DNA of 64,000 nt. Origin: Halobaculum roseum. GTDB taxonomy: Archaea > Halobacteriota > Halobacteria > Halobacteriales > Haloferacaceae. Under the pieces are notes generated by a model. That model did not search any database and was not told the origin of the DNA. It was given only the letters and a program-made list of their open reading frames with translations. The position numbers were made by a program, and so were the translations under genes. Shown here in pieces: positions 14,124-24,257 of this stretch. Every line of letters begins with the position of its first letter. The first letter of the stretch is position 1. The stretch lies in the NCBI RefSeq assembly GCF_019880245.1, contig NZ_CP082286.1, positions 2,126,521 to 2,190,520 on the forward strand, read 5' to 3'.

Positions 14124-17100
14124 CTACTCCCCAACGGCTTCCTCGACGATCTCGATCTCCTCGTCGGTCAGCCCGTACAGCTCGTAGACGATCTCGTCGA
14201 TCAGGTCGTCGGTGCGCTCGATCTGCTCTTCCAACTCTTCAGCACGAGCCTTCGTCTCTAGATAGCTCTCCAGCCCGTCGCGAACGTCGTCGACGGCGGG
14301 CAGCGTGAGCGCGCGGAGCCGGTCCACCAGCGAGTTCGTCTTCGTCGCGGTCTCGCGGAAGCCGGCGAACCCGCCAGCCTCGTCGACGGCGACCGGGACG
14401 AACGCCTCGATGAGATCTGCCTCCGTTTCGGTGAGGTCCGTGATTCGCAGCGCCGGGAGTGGGTCCGTCTCCGTGTAACCCCACTGGTCCGTCTCGTGTG
14501 CGTCCTCGTCGTCGGGTTTGTAGCGAGCGGTGAGCTGGATCTCGACCGTCGTGTCGGCCCTACGGATGACTTCTGCGTGGCCGACGCGGAGATTCGGTTT
14601 CTGCTCGGTCGTCTCTTGGAGGATTGACTCGGCGGCATCCTCCGGAGGTTGGGTAAAGCCGACATCCGCGAGCTTCGGGCCATCGGAATATGACCCAAGG
14701 TGATCTTGAATTTTCAGATTCAGCGATTTGAGGGCTCTTTGTGACTCTAACTGCGAATTAGCAAGGGAGCAAAGCTGGTTGAACGCAGAATCAGACTCTG
14801 TTTGAGCCTCCGCGTTCACAGTCTCAGGTTGATCTTGTTTGGGAACCTCTGTATTCTTGGCATGGTTCACATTCGGCAGGCAGAATGGTTCCAGATAATC
14901 CGTTTTGAACGTAAAGTACCCCCCTCTGAGCACATACCCAGTGCTTCGAAGATAGAACCAGAGCAACTTGCTATTCAAAATCGTGAGTAGGAACTTCTCA
15001 TGAATACCCTCCTCGGCTACAATCCCGTATACTTTGGATTTGTGGAAGACTCCAACATCGTCATAGGTGAAGTTCCCACCGTAGCTGATTTCCGGTGTGA
15101 CCAACTTCTGATTGAGAAATTCCGGCATATTCTGTGCTCGGGTAAAGTCGTACCATCTTTCGGTATCCATGCTCCCGCTATCTCGTGATCGAAGATCAGA
15201 CTCGTGTGATTTGAGATAGTCGTGAGTATTGGGATAATCCGATTCCAGCGTATCCTCGCTAATGAATTCTAGCCCTGTGCTTCCACTGTGATACGGTAGA
15301 ATGACTGACTGCGGCGGGTCAAGTGGTTCATATCGCTTCACGTCTTGACCTTTGAGAAACGGATAGACAAGTGAGGATTCTACGACTGCTTTCTCGCCAT
15401 GGCCGTTTTCGATCAGCGTTGTCTCTCCTCGGTCCTCTATTTGATTAACCAAGTACGTATTATCAGCACTCGTGATGACTCCTTGGTATATCTTCTTAGT
15501 AGCATCTGCGAGAGAGAGTGCCTTCTCATCAATTTTCTTCAGCACCCTGAGGACCTCTGGGGATTTGAATACCCAAGGGTCTCCGTCCAGTTCTGGATCG
15601 ATTCTCCGGTAGTTCGGCGTTGTACCGGTGGCTAACTCTTGTGGATCAATTTCAGCGTATTTGTGCCCTTGTTGTCCAGATTTGCTGAGAACAAGAACAC
15701 AAGTGTACACGGATGCGTTTCTGAATACTTGTCTGTGTCCGAATGATAAAATCTGCTCAATAGCTTCTCTCTCAGCTAGGAATTCGCGCAACCCCTCTCC
15801 GAAGTCATTTTGGAAGAACTTGTGTGGTTCTATGTACCCGAGGTATCCATGGCTAGACAACAGTGTATACCCCTTCTCAGTAAAGTTCGCATATAAGTCG
15901 AAGTTTCTCGTCGAGGATCTGTACTGAGAAAGGTATTCTGCTTGTTCTGGGACGGACGTGCGGAGTTCTTGGATCCGCACATACGGAGGGTTCCCAACAA
16001 CCGCATCGAACCCCCCATCGTCGCGCTTCTCCCCATCAGTCCCGAAGAACACCTCGGGGTACTCCAGCTCCCAGTGGAAGAAGTCCTCGTCGTCGGCCAT
16101 CGCCTGCGCCGACGCAAACCAATCCTCCCCCTGCACCTCAGCCCACTCCTCGGCGTCCTCGATCGCTCCGGCCATCTCCTCGTACACACCCTCGGGCACA
16201 TCCAACCCGAACTGCTCAGCAGTGTGGACGTTCGCCAACTCGAATAAGCGCCCGTACAACGGATCCGAGCGAATCTCGTCGTACGTCTCCTCCATCGACT
16301 TGATGTCCGCGAGCGTCTCGTTGTCGATGGCGAGCAGCTCCGACATCAGCTCCATCACGTGCTCGAGCGTGTCGCGGCGAGCCTTCGCGAACACTTGCGT
16401 GAGCGTCAACTGTCCGCCTTCCTGGGCGCTATCATCTGACAGCACCTCGGTGATGTCCGACCCCACCAACGAGTTCCCATCCTTCAGGTGGTGGTCGAGG
16501 AACGCGAGCGGTTGGTCAGTCGCAAGCGTCTCTAGCCACATCGACAGCTTCGCGAGCTCGACGGCCATCCCGTTGATGTCGACGCCGTAGATACACTCGC
16601 GGGCGATGATCCGCCGGATGTCCTGTTCGTCGTAGCTTTGAATCTCCTGCTGGCGGATGACCTCCATCACCTGCTCGGTCAGATACCCAGTTGCCTTCGT
16701 GAGGAAGTGCCCCGAGCCCATCGCCGGATCGAGCACGGTCAACTCGCGGATCTGCTCCAAGAACGGCGCGATGTACCCCTTGTCGCCAGGCTCCAACCCT
16801 TCCTCTTCGCGGATGTCCGCTTTGATCTCCTCGACCAGCGGGTCGATCGTCTCCTCGACGATGTAGGCGACGACGTAGTCCGGCGTGTAGTATGCGCCGG
16901 TGGCCTTGCGCTCGCCGTCGTCGTTCACCACGTACAACTCCCCCGCCTCGACCGTCTCGACGGCGTCGGCGACGCTCACCTCCGTCGCGGGCTTCCACAC
17001 CTGCCCGCCGTCCTCCGAGACTGCGGCGTACTGCTCGGATGCGATACGGAACTCGTGTTCGAGCAGGCCCTCGTAGATCGTCCCGAGGTGACGCGTGTCC

Positions 17101-18350
17101 AGGTCGGCGTAGTCGGCGAGCACGTAGCCGTCGCCGTCGTCGGCCGTCGTCGTCCCGAGCCGATAGACGACCTCGGCGACGTAGCGGTCGGCGACCTCGT
17201 TGTTCGCGAGGAACGCGTGCTCGTCGTCGTCGAAGAGGCCGCCGTTGTACGGCGGGATGCCCAGCGACTCCTCGCCGGAGTCGATGAGCCCGAACAGGTC
17301 CTGGAGGCGCCCCCACATCGACGTCGAGTACTCGCTGTATTCGTCGAAGGAATCGCCCGCGTCAATGTCCTCGTGGATCTCTTGGCGCAGCTCGTCGAGG
17401 CTGAAGTTCTCGTTGAACTCGGCTTCGCGAGCGGGCTCGTCCGGGCTGATGAGGTGCCGCGATTCGGCATAGAGGACGAACATCAGCCGGTACAGGAGGA
17501 CGAGCGACTGCTCTTTCAGCTCCTCGCGAGCCTCCTCGTCGTCGGGATCTATCGCGAGGTCGTTGGTCTCGACGAAGCCCTCGCCGAGGATGCGCAGCGC
17601 GGTGAAGACGTTGTCCTGCAGGTCCTCGCCGAGTTCCTGTGCGGCCGTCTCCGATTCGTTCCAGACGGTTTCGAGGAACGTCGTGCCCGCCGTCTCGCGG
17701 AACGCGGCCGGCCGGAAGAACGCGTAGAAGTACTTGAACTGTTCGAGGTCGCCGGATTCGAGGAGTTCGGGCAGGTTGACCTCGTAGTAGGTCTCGGTGG
17801 CGTAGTCTTTGGTGCCGTAGAGGCGCCACGTCCTGCCGTCCGTGAGGATGCCCCACTCCAGCCGCTCGGGCGTGTGTTCGAGGTAGTACTTGATCTGGTG
17901 GGAGGCGTCGCGATACGATCGCGTCTCGGCGAACCGTTGGGTGAAGTCGGCGTCCCACTGCTTGGCTTCGAGCACTGCGGAGGCCAGCGAGTACATCGCG
18001 TCGCGGTCGCCGTCGCGCTTGCGGCTGCTGGCGTCGCGGCGTTTCTCGTCGGACTCGAACAGGAGGCGATCGTTGTACCCCTCGCTGTCCGGGAGGGTCG
18101 TCTCCGAGAGTGACCCGAAGCCGAGGACGTCCAGCACCTCGTCGATCCACGAGTCGAGCAGCTCGTCCTCCTTGTAGGAGGCGACGAGCTCGCCCTCCAG
18201 TTCCCACAGGTGTTGGAGTTCCTCGAAGGCGGCCCCGGCCGCCTCGTCGCAGTCCCACGCGTCGAGGTCGTCGACGCGCTCGTCGAGATAGTAGCCGGAG
18301 AAGAGGTTCGAATTACGGTAAGGCGCGGACCCGAGCGTCGCCTGACTCAT
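14124..18350 (-). CDS. Type IIG-like restriction enzyme/DNA methyltransferase (Eco57I/PglX-type)
   Basis: A 1408-residue protein combining modification and probably cleavage. The N-terminal region has a nuclease-like LEAKQ motif (Glu128, Lys130). The gamma-class adenine methyltransferase has motif [14 protein letters not shown] near residue 540 and motif IV NPPY at 787-790. A target-recognition region follows at about 790-1220, and a coiled-coil-rich C-terminus spans about 1335-1408. No separate brx/pgl or hsd genes are next to it, so it looks like a stand-alone type IIG system. Bases ~14690-15960, encoding the recognition region, are clearly more AT-rich than the rest, as if exchanged. It heads a minus-strand run with TA genes. 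Confidence 0.87.
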   Translation of the reverse strand: MSQATLGSAPYRNSNLFSGYYLDERVDDLDAWDCDEAAGAAFEELQHLWELEGELVASYKEDELLDSWIDEVLDVLGFGSLSETTLPDSEGYNDRLLFESDEKRRDASSRKRDGDRDAMYSLASAVLEAKQWDADFTQRFAETRSYRDASHQIKYYLEHTPERLEWGILTDGRTWRLYGTKDYATETYYEVNLPELLESGDLEQFKYFYAFFRPAAFRETAGTTFLETVWNESETAAQELGEDLQDNVFTALRILGEGFVETNDLAIDPDDEEAREELKEQSLVLLYRLMFVLYAESRHLISPDEPAREAEFNENFSLDELRQEIHEDIDAGDSFDEYSEYSTSMWGRLQDLFGLIDSGEESLGIPPYNGGLFDDDEHAFLANNEVADRYVAEVVYRLGTTTADDGDGYVLADYADLDTRHLGTIYEGLLEHEFRIASEQYAAVSEDGGQVWKPATEVSVADAVETVEAGELYVVNDDGERKATGAYYTPDYVVAYIVEETIDPLVEEIKADIREEEGLEPGDKGYIAPFLEQIRELTVLDPAMGSGHFLTKATGYLTEQVMEVIRQQEIQSYDEQDIRRIIARECIYGVDINGMAVELAKLSMWLETLATDQPLAFLDHHLKDGNSLVGSDITEVLSDDSAQEGGQLTLTQVFAKARRDTLEHVMELMSELLAIDNETLADIKSMEETYDEIRSDPLYGRLFELANVHTAEQFGLDVPEGVYEEMAGAIEDAEEWAEVQGEDWFASAQAMADDEDFFHWELEYPEVFFGTDGEKRDDGGFDAVVGNPPYVRIQELRTSVPEQAEYLSQYRSSTRNFDLYANFTEKGYTLLSSHGYLGYIEPHKFFQNDFGEGLREFLAEREAIEQILSFGHRQVFRNASVYTCVLVLSKSGQQGHKYAEIDPQELATGTTPNYRRIDPELDGDPWVFKSPEVLRVLKKIDEKALSLADATKKIYQGVITSADNTYLVNQIEDRGETTLIENGHGEKAVVESSLVYPFLKGQDVKRYEPLDPPQSVILPYHSGSTGLEFISEDTLESDYPNTHDYLKSHESDLRSRDSGSMDTERWYDFTRAQNMPEFLNQKLVTPEISYGGNFTYDDVGVFHKSKVYGIVAEEGIHEKFLLTILNSKLLWFYLRSTGYVLRGGYFTFKTDYLEPFCLPNVNHAKNTEVPKQDQPETVNAEAQTESDSAFNQLCSLANSQLESQRALKSLNLKIQDHLGSYSDGPKLADVGFTQPPEDAAESILQETTEQKPNLRVGHAEVIRRADTTVEIQLTARYKPDDEDAHETDQWGYTETDPLPALRITDLTETEADLIEAFVPVAVDEAGGFAGFRETATKTNSLVDRLRALTLPAVDDVRDGLESYLETKARAEELEEQIERTDDLIDEIVYELYGLTDEEIEIVEEAVGE

Positions 18351-18450
18351 GTGCTATCCACCGAGGGAGTCCGCGTCGGCAAGAATCTACGGGTGTCACA
18401 CCGCTCGCATCCGCGCCCTTTTTAGCGCTCTGCACACCATCCCCACCAAC

Positions 18451-19173
18451 ATGAGCGCCCCCTGGGAGGAGTGGGATCACGTCCTGAAGATCGACCCGGA
18501 CAAGGAACTGTACGGCGACGAGACGTTCGCGGACGCCTGCGAGACCGGCACGGACGCCATCGAGATCGGCGGCACGCTGGACGTGACCTCCGAGAAGGCC
18601 ACCCGCGTCATCGAGGCGTGCAAGGAGCACAACGTCCCGCTGTACCAGGAGCCGTCGAACCCGGCGGTCGTCGTCGACGACGAGGCGCTCGACGGCTACC
18701 TCATCCCGACCGTCTTCAACGCCGACGACCCGTTCTGGATCACCGGCGCCCACAAGGAGTGGGTGCGCATCGCCGACGACCTCGACTGGGACCGCACCCA
18801 CACCGAGGCGTACATCGTGCTCAACCCCGACGCCTCCGCCGCCGAGCTCACCGGCGCCGACTGCGACCTCACCCCCGAGGAGGTCGGCGCGTACGCCCGC
18901 GTCGCCGAGAAGATGTTCGGCCAGGACATCGTCTACGTCGAGTACTCGGGCACCCTGGGCGACCGCGAGACCGTGAAGGCCGCCCACGACGCGCTCGATG
19001 ACTCGACCCTCTTCTACGGCGGCGGCATCCACGACTACGACGACGCCCACGCGATGGGCAAAGTGGCCGACACCGTCGTCGTCGGCGACCTGCTCCACGA
19101 CGAAGGCGCCGACGCCGTCCGCGAGACCGTCGAGGGCGTCACGGACGCCCACGCCGAGCTCGCCGACGCCTGA
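18451..19173 (+). CDS. Geranylgeranylglyceryl phosphate synthase
   Basis: A 240-residue TIM-barrel prenyltransferase that joins geranylgeranyl diphosphate to sn-glycerol-1-phosphate, the first committed step of archaeal ether-lipid synthesis. Typical haloarchaeal signatures are KIDPDKELY at the start, [11 protein letters not shown] for the phosphate-binding loop, [29 protein letters not shown], and C-terminal [10 protein letters not shown] and [12 protein letters not shown]. The ATG at 18451 follows a TATA-like CTTTTTAG about 33 bases upstream. It stands alone between a divergent restriction gene and a convergent histidine kinase. Confidence 0.95.
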   Translation: MSAPWEEWDHVLKIDPDKELYGDETFADACETGTDAIEIGGTLDVTSEKATRVIEACKEHNVPLYQEPSNPAVVVDDEALDGYLIPTVFNADDPFWITGAHKEWVRIADDLDWDRTHTEAYIVLNPDASAAELTGADCDLTPEEVGAYARVAEKMFGQDIVYVEYSGTLGDRETVKAAHDALDDSTLFYGGGIHDYDDAHAMGKVADTVVVGDLLHDEGADAVRETVEGVTDAHAELADA

Positions 19174-19239
19174 GTCTCGCCCGCCCCGTCCCGCCTCCCC
19201 TCCGTTTCCCCGCCCCGGATCCCCCTCCGACGCCGGTTT

Positions 19240-20595
19240 TCACGCCTCGTGGTCGCCGTCGCCGCCGACCCGGGGGAACCGCAGCGTGACGACGCTCCCG
19301 CCACCCTCGCGGTCGTCGACGGACGTGGCGCCGTCGACGGCGTCGACGATCCAGTGGACCACCCACAGGCCCATGCCGGAGCTGGACTCCAGGGCGTCCT
19401 CGCCGCCCTCCTCGAGCACGGTCCGCTCGCGCTCGGGGAACCCCGGGCCGTCGTCGGCGACCGACACCTCGACGACTCCGCCGCCCTCGTCGCCAGCGTG
19501 CGCGCCACCGGCACTGCCGTGGGCGCCGGCACCCCCGCCATCGCCGTGCTCGGCCGCGAGCGTGTCGTCGGGGCGGATCCGCACGACGACCTCGACGGTC
19601 GGGTCCGACGCGTCGTTGTGCTCGACGGCGTTCTCGACGACGTTGTGGATCGCCGACTCCAACAGGTCGTGGCCCGGCACGATCGCCCGCCCGGGATCGG
19701 CGTCGGTCCGGAACGACACCGTCGCCTCCGGGTAGTCGCGACCGATCGCGGCGACGACGCGCTCGGCGACGAGCGCGAGGTCGGTCGTCTCATCGACGTG
19801 CTCGTCGCCCAGCACCGCGTCCTCCGCGAGGCGGGCGTGGTCGCTCAGCCGCTCGATGCGCTCGGCGCGCGCCTCGATCCCGTCGAGGTACTCGACGATG
19901 TCGGCGTCGCCCTCGCGGCGGGCGCGGTCGAGATAACCCGCGATCACCGTGAGGTCGTTGCGCACGTCGTGGCGCAGCACCCGGTTGAGCACCGTGAGCA
20001 CCTCGACGAGCTGCTCGTAGCGCGCGGTCGCCTCCTCGGCCTCGGCGGTGCGCATCCGGACGCGCACGTCGCCGATGCCGACGGCGGCGCCGAAGACGAC
20101 GCCGCCGCAGGCCCAGCCGCCGGCCGCCGCAGGCGAGAACGAGTCGAGCGCCCCGACGGCGGCGCTGTACGCCTGCATCACCACCGCGCCCACGACCAGC
20201 GGGATCACGCCGACGACGAGCCAGCCGGCCAGGCGAGCGTGGTGCTCGCGCGGCAGGTCGGTCCGGGCGACCCACGCGAGGACGACACCGTACGCCCACA
20301 CCGCACACAGCGGTCCGACGAGCCCCAACACGACCGACCCCGGGCTCCGCCCGGCCGAGGTGAACGCCAGCGCGGCGGTGCCGACGACGAGCGCGCCGGT
20401 GAACGCCCCGCTCGCGGCCAACGCCCTGGAGAACCACGCCGGCCCGCCGGTGTCGGCGGCGGCGTCGCCCGCGGCGGACCCGCTGTCGGCGACGCCGGTA
20501 CCCCCGCCGTCGGTCGCGACGCTGTTCGCGTCGCTGCGGTTCCCCCCGGGTCGGCCCGCGTCCGTCACTGCGCGTCGATTCGGGTCCGGAGGCAT
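19240..20595 (-). CDS. Membrane sensor histidine kinase
   Basis: A 451-residue kinase. After a ~50-residue disordered acidic N-terminus come four to five membrane segments (about residues 58-175), a short linker helix, and the HisKA domain with His209 in LRHDVRNDL. The HATPase_c domain follows with N-box IHNVVENAVEHN, G1 DDGPGFP and G2 GMGLWVVHWIV. A Gly/His-rich acidic insert lies inside the ATPase domain. No extra sensory domain or adjacent response regulator is seen, so its signal and partner are unknown. It resembles orphan haloarchaeal kinases that sense through the membrane bundle. Confidence 0.88.
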   Translation of the reverse strand: MPPDPNRRAVTDAGRPGGNRSDANSVATDGGGTGVADSGSAAGDAAADTGGPAWFSRALAASGAFTGALVVGTAALAFTSAGRSPGSVVLGLVGPLCAVWAYGVVLAWVARTDLPREHHARLAGWLVVGVIPLVVGAVVMQAYSAAVGALDSFSPAAAGGWACGGVVFGAAVGIGDVRVRMRTAEAEEATARYEQLVEVLTVLNRVLRHDVRNDLTVIAGYLDRARREGDADIVEYLDGIEARAERIERLSDHARLAEDAVLGDEHVDETTDLALVAERVVAAIGRDYPEATVSFRTDADPGRAIVPGHDLLESAIHNVVENAVEHNDASDPTVEVVVRIRPDDTLAAEHGDGGGAGAHGSAGGAHAGDEGGGVVEVSVADDGPGFPERERTVLEEGGEDALESSSGMGLWVVHWIVDAVDGATSVDDREGGGSVVTLRFPRVGGDGDHEA

Positions 20596-20727
20596 AAGCG
20601 TACCTTCCCGGGTATCACCGCGCGGAACCGGGCCGCTCAGGCCGACCGAACCGCCCGTGGTAAGCCTTCACGGGGCGTGACAACGGGGATCGACCGAGTT
20701 TAAAGCCTCGCGCCGGAACCGGACTGT

Positions 20728-22032
20728 ATGCACGGTCGAACCTACACGGCTGACGCGACCCCGGGCGAGGCGGTCACCGTCGCCGGCTGGGTCCACGAGA
20801 CCCGCGACCTCGGCGGCATCGCGTTCCTGATCCTCCGCGACAAGACGGGGAAGATCCAGGTCAAGCTCGAGAAGGACGAGATGGACGAGGCGATGGTCGA
20901 CACCGGTCTCGACGCCCACCGCGAGTCCGTCCTGAAGGTCGAGGGCGACGTGAAGGAGGAGCCCCGCGCGCCCACCGGCGTCGAGGTCGTCCCGACCGAC
21001 ATCGAGGTCGTCGCGCCCGCCGACCCCGAGCTCCCGCTCGACCCCTCCGGAAAGGTCGACGCCGAGCTCCCGACCCGGCTGGACAACCGAACGCTCGACC
21101 TCCGCAAGCCCGAGGTACAGGCCGTCTTCGAGATCCGCGCGGAGCTGCTGCGCGCCGTCCGCGACGCCTTCCGGAGCCACGACGCCACCGAGATCAACAC
21201 CCCGAAGATCGTCGCCACCGGCACCGAGGGCGGCACGGAGCTGTTCCCCATCTCCTACTTCGGCGAGGAGGCGTTCATGAACCAGAGCCCGCAGCTGTTC
21301 AAGCAGCTCATGGCCGGCTCCAACCTCGAGCGCGTCTTCGAGATCGGCCCGATCTTCCGCGCCGAGGAGCACAACACGCCCCGCCACCTCAACGAGGCCC
21401 ACTCCATCGACTTCGAGGGCGCCTTCTGTGACCACACGGAGGCGATGGACGTGGCCGAGGCGGTCACGAAGGCCGCCTACGAGGCGGTGCAGGAGAACTG
21501 CGCCGACGAGCTGGAGACGCTCGGGCTCGCCGACGAGTTCGCGGTCCCCTCGGGCGAGTTCCCGCGCCTGAGCTACCAGGAGGCGCTCGACCGCGTCAAC
21601 GCGACGGGCGAACTCGACGAGCACCTCGTGTGGGGCGACGACCTCTCGACGGAGGCCGAGCACGTGCTCGGCCGGGAAGTGGGAGAGCACTACTTCATCA
21701 CCGACTGGCCCTCGGAGGTCAAGCCGTTCTACATCAAGGACCACGACGACGACGAGGAGAAGTCGACCGGCTTCGACATGATGCACCCGCGCATGGAACT
21801 CGTCTCGGGCGGCCAGCGCGAGCACCGCCACGAGCAGCTCATCGCGGGCTTCGAGCAACAGGGCCTCGACCCCGAGGAGTTCGAGTACTACACGAAGATG
21901 TTCAAGTACGGCATGCCGCCCCACGCCGGCTGGGGGATGGGCGCCGAGCGCCTCCTCATGACGATGCTCGATCTGGACAACATCCGCGAGGCCGTGCTCT
22001 TCCCGCGCGACCGCCAGCGTCTCAGCCCGTGA
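20728..22032 (+). CDS. aspS: Aspartyl-tRNA synthetase (archaeal, probably non-discriminating)
   Basis: A 434-residue class IIb synthetase that charges tRNA with aspartate. The N-terminal OB anticodon-binding domain covers residues ~1-105. Motif 2 is [14 protein letters not shown] and motif 3 is [16 protein letters not shown] near the end. Length matches archaeal enzymes, which lack the bacterial GAD insert. Haloarchaea use such an enzyme to form Asp-tRNA(Asn) as well, which GatCAB then amidates; this is family knowledge, not visible here. Confidence 0.95.
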   Translation: MHGRTYTADATPGEAVTVAGWVHETRDLGGIAFLILRDKTGKIQVKLEKDEMDEAMVDTGLDAHRESVLKVEGDVKEEPRAPTGVEVVPTDIEVVAPADPELPLDPSGKVDAELPTRLDNRTLDLRKPEVQAVFEIRAELLRAVRDAFRSHDATEINTPKIVATGTEGGTELFPISYFGEEAFMNQSPQLFKQLMAGSNLERVFEIGPIFRAEEHNTPRHLNEAHSIDFEGAFCDHTEAMDVAEAVTKAAYEAVQENCADELETLGLADEFAVPSGEFPRLSYQEALDRVNATGELDEHLVWGDDLSTEAEHVLGREVGEHYFITDWPSEVKPFYIKDHDDDEEKSTGFDMMHPRMELVSGGQREHRHEQLIAGFEQQGLDPEEFEYYTKMFKYGMPPHAGWGMGAERLLMTMLDLDNIREAVLFPRDRQRLSP

Positions 22033-22172
22033 TCGCGTTCCGGGCCCCGGCGTGACGGGCGGGACGGCTGTCAGCCGCTGATCCCGATCTGACGCAACCG
22101 AGGGGTTCCGCCCCCAGCTCGGACGATCGCGGGATCGAGTGGACCACCGGCCTCCGACACGACCGGCGCCAC

Positions 22173-22188
22173 TCAATCGGCGGTTTGA
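22173..22188 (+). promoter_or_regulatory. Palindromic operator upstream of the surface-protein gene
   Basis: TCAATCGGCGGTTTGA has outer arms TCAA/TTGA and closely matches TCAAATCGCCGTTTGA at 25661-25676, upstream of the linked regulator. The two 16-mers share TCAA, a TCGSCG-type centre and GTTTGA. It is followed by AT-rich CATTCAGTACCTCAATAG, a possible promoter. Confidence 0.5.
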
Positions 22189-22316
22189 GCATTCAGTACC
22201 TCAATAGTGCCGCCCCCGCATGGTCCACCCGTGATGCGACTACGACCCTCCCGCCGGCGACCTCGTCGCCGGCAGCCCTCCACGCGTAGCGGTCTCCCAG
22301 CAACACCGTCCGACGG

Positions 22317-24140
22317 GTGGTGTCCGTGACGCGGTTCGTTGGCACCAAGGTCCTTGCGGCGGCGCTCGTGCTCGTGCTCGTCGTCTCGGCCGTCCCGTCG
22401 ACCGTCGGCGCCGTCGCGACGACGGGAGCGCCCACCCACTCGACGGAACAGACGGACGAGGCCACCGGCACGATCGACACCGACGGGGACGAACTTCGGC
22501 TTCAGGCCGGACCGGGACAGGCCGTGTCCGGACGCACGTCGCTCCCCGCGGGAACGGAGGTGAGCGTCCGGATCCACTCGACCGGGGACACCCAGCCGGC
22601 GTTCATCAGGTCGGCCGACGCGGTCGTCGCGCCGGACGGCTCGTTCCGTGCGGTGTTCGACCTCTCGTCGGTCGAAGCGGGGGCGAGCGTCGAGGCGTCC
22701 GTCGTCCACAACGGAACGGTGCTGGCACGCGCGCCCGGTCGGATACTTCAGTGTGAGTCGGCCTGTGCGGCCGTCACCCCGGAGACGCCGAACGCGACGG
22801 TGAACAGCCCCTCGCCGGACGGGACGATCGAGGCGGGTCCGGGTCGAACCGTCAACGGGACCGCGAACCTCCCGCCGGGGACCACCCTTACCGTACGGAT
22901 GGAGGGGACGGGGTCGACCTCGTTCCTCCATCAGGGCTCGGCGGTCGTAGACCACACGGGCGCGTTCCGGGCCGGATTCGACCTCACGCGGATCCCGGCG
23001 CCGGCACCCGGACGGATCACCGTCCGACACAACGGCACGGTCATCGCGTCGCGGTCGGTCGAGGTAACGACGTGCGAGGACGACTGCGAGCCGCCGGAGC
23101 CGCCCGAGGCGGGATCGGACTCCTCGACGATGCACCAGCGCAACCAGACGCTGTACGACGACCTCGCCACCGTCACGGTGGACCAGGGGTCGGTCGCCCG
23201 GATCGAGTTGACGCTCGAACCTCGCACGTCGACGCTCACGATCGGCGGGCCGAACCTCAGTTACGCGCTCAACCTCTCGGTGATCGACGGGAACGACGAC
23301 GACCGCGTCGTCGTGCTGTTCGAAACCGCCGCGATCGGTCAGGGTGACGCGGCGGTCTCCGTCGCGGACGAGCGCGACGAGGTTTCGGTCATCGACGAAC
23401 GGGTGGACGGCAACCGATCGGTACTCGACGAGGGCGTCTATCCGCTCGTCCAGTCCGTCGGGGGGCTCTCGACGGAGCGCGACGACAACGCGACGACGTT
23501 CCTCGTCGAACGGGGCCGGCTGGCGGTGACGGACACGCCGATCGACGGGGACGGGAACGAATCGGTGGTCGAATCGCCCGGCATCGAGACCGAGAACACG
23601 AGCGACCGGGACGCAGAACCCGAACCGATCCGGGGGACGATCGGGGAGCCGACCCGGATGACGGTCCGGACCGACGAGGCGAAGGCGATGATCGTCCGCA
23701 TCGGGCCGTACAACGGCGCGTACACGCTCACTGCCGTCGTCCGCGACGGCGACGGCGACGAGCGTGTCGGCCTCGCGTTCGACACGAGTGTCGCCGCCGG
23801 GGTCAGCGACGGCGACCCGCTCGTCGCCACATCGAGCGAGGACTCCGTCGTCGTCACCTACGAGAACGGAACGCTCGCGGCGGACACGTATCGGATCGTC
23901 CTCTCGCGTACCGACGGGCTTCCGGAGGACCGCGACTGGGAGTCGGCCACCGACGAGACGGGCCGGATCGTCGAGTCGACGAGGTTCGTCGTCGCCGAGG
24001 GCGTGCAGAGTCCGACCCAACGCGACGATCGAGCGTCCCCCCGCGGCGGGATTCCGATCGTCCCGTTCGGCGCACTCGCGGTGGCCGGGCTCTTCGCGAC
24101 CGTGGGGATCGGGCTGGTCACCGGGGCGATTAAACGCTGA
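22317..24140 (+). CDS. Cell-surface protein with signal peptide, repeated beta domains and C-terminal membrane anchor
   Basis: A 607-residue secreted protein. Residues ~8-33 form a Sec-type signal (VLAAALVLVLVVSAVPSTVGA). Two similar beta-sandwich repeats of the haloarchaeal BGTF-like type follow (about 50-140 and 160-250); each has an 'EAGPGRTVNGTANLPPGT'-like opening and a '..HNGTVLA' ending. Two further beta domains cover ~270-400 and ~440-565. A single C-terminal helix (IVPFGALAVAGLFATVGIGLV) ends in Lys-Arg. Many N-x-T sequons suggest glycosylation. It is the first gene of a locus with a subtilisin-like protein and a regulator. The start could also be the GTG one or two codons downstream. 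Confidence 0.7.
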   Translation: MVSVTRFVGTKVLAAALVLVLVVSAVPSTVGAVATTGAPTHSTEQTDEATGTIDTDGDELRLQAGPGQAVSGRTSLPAGTEVSVRIHSTGDTQPAFIRSADAVVAPDGSFRAVFDLSSVEAGASVEASVVHNGTVLARAPGRILQCESACAAVTPETPNATVNSPSPDGTIEAGPGRTVNGTANLPPGTTLTVRMEGTGSTSFLHQGSAVVDHTGAFRAGFDLTRIPAPAPGRITVRHNGTVIASRSVEVTTCEDDCEPPEPPEAGSDSSTMHQRNQTLYDDLATVTVDQGSVARIELTLEPRTSTLTIGGPNLSYALNLSVIDGNDDDRVVVLFETAAIGQGDAAVSVADERDEVSVIDERVDGNRSVLDEGVYPLVQSVGGLSTERDDNATTFLVERGRLAVTDTPIDGDGNESVVESPGIETENTSDRDAEPEPIRGTIGEPTRMTVRTDEAKAMIVRIGPYNGAYTLTAVVRDGDGDERVGLAFDTSVAAGVSDGDPLVATSSEDSVVVTYENGTLAADTYRIVLSRTDGLPEDRDWESATDETGRIVESTRFVVAEGVQSPTQRDDRASPRGGIPIVPFGALAVAGLFATVGIGLVTGAIKR

Positions 24141-24257
24141 CACGAGGAACCGTGGCAGTGATCGGGACGTGCGACCGCCCAGACGGCGACCTCGACAGGG
24201 AGGCTTCCGCACGACACGACAGGGGTGCGAACATGCAGGGACACGGAGCATCGAACG

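Noticed and set aside
14802-15927. Short plus-strand frames in the AT-rich part of the type IIG gene
   Set aside because: They are antisense to the intact 1408-codon frame and show no family features. The AT-richness explains their chance starts.
22317-24140. Surface protein as an S-layer glycoprotein
   Set aside because: It lacks the PGF-CTERM sorting signal and the usual S-layer domain; it has an ordinary C-terminal membrane helix.
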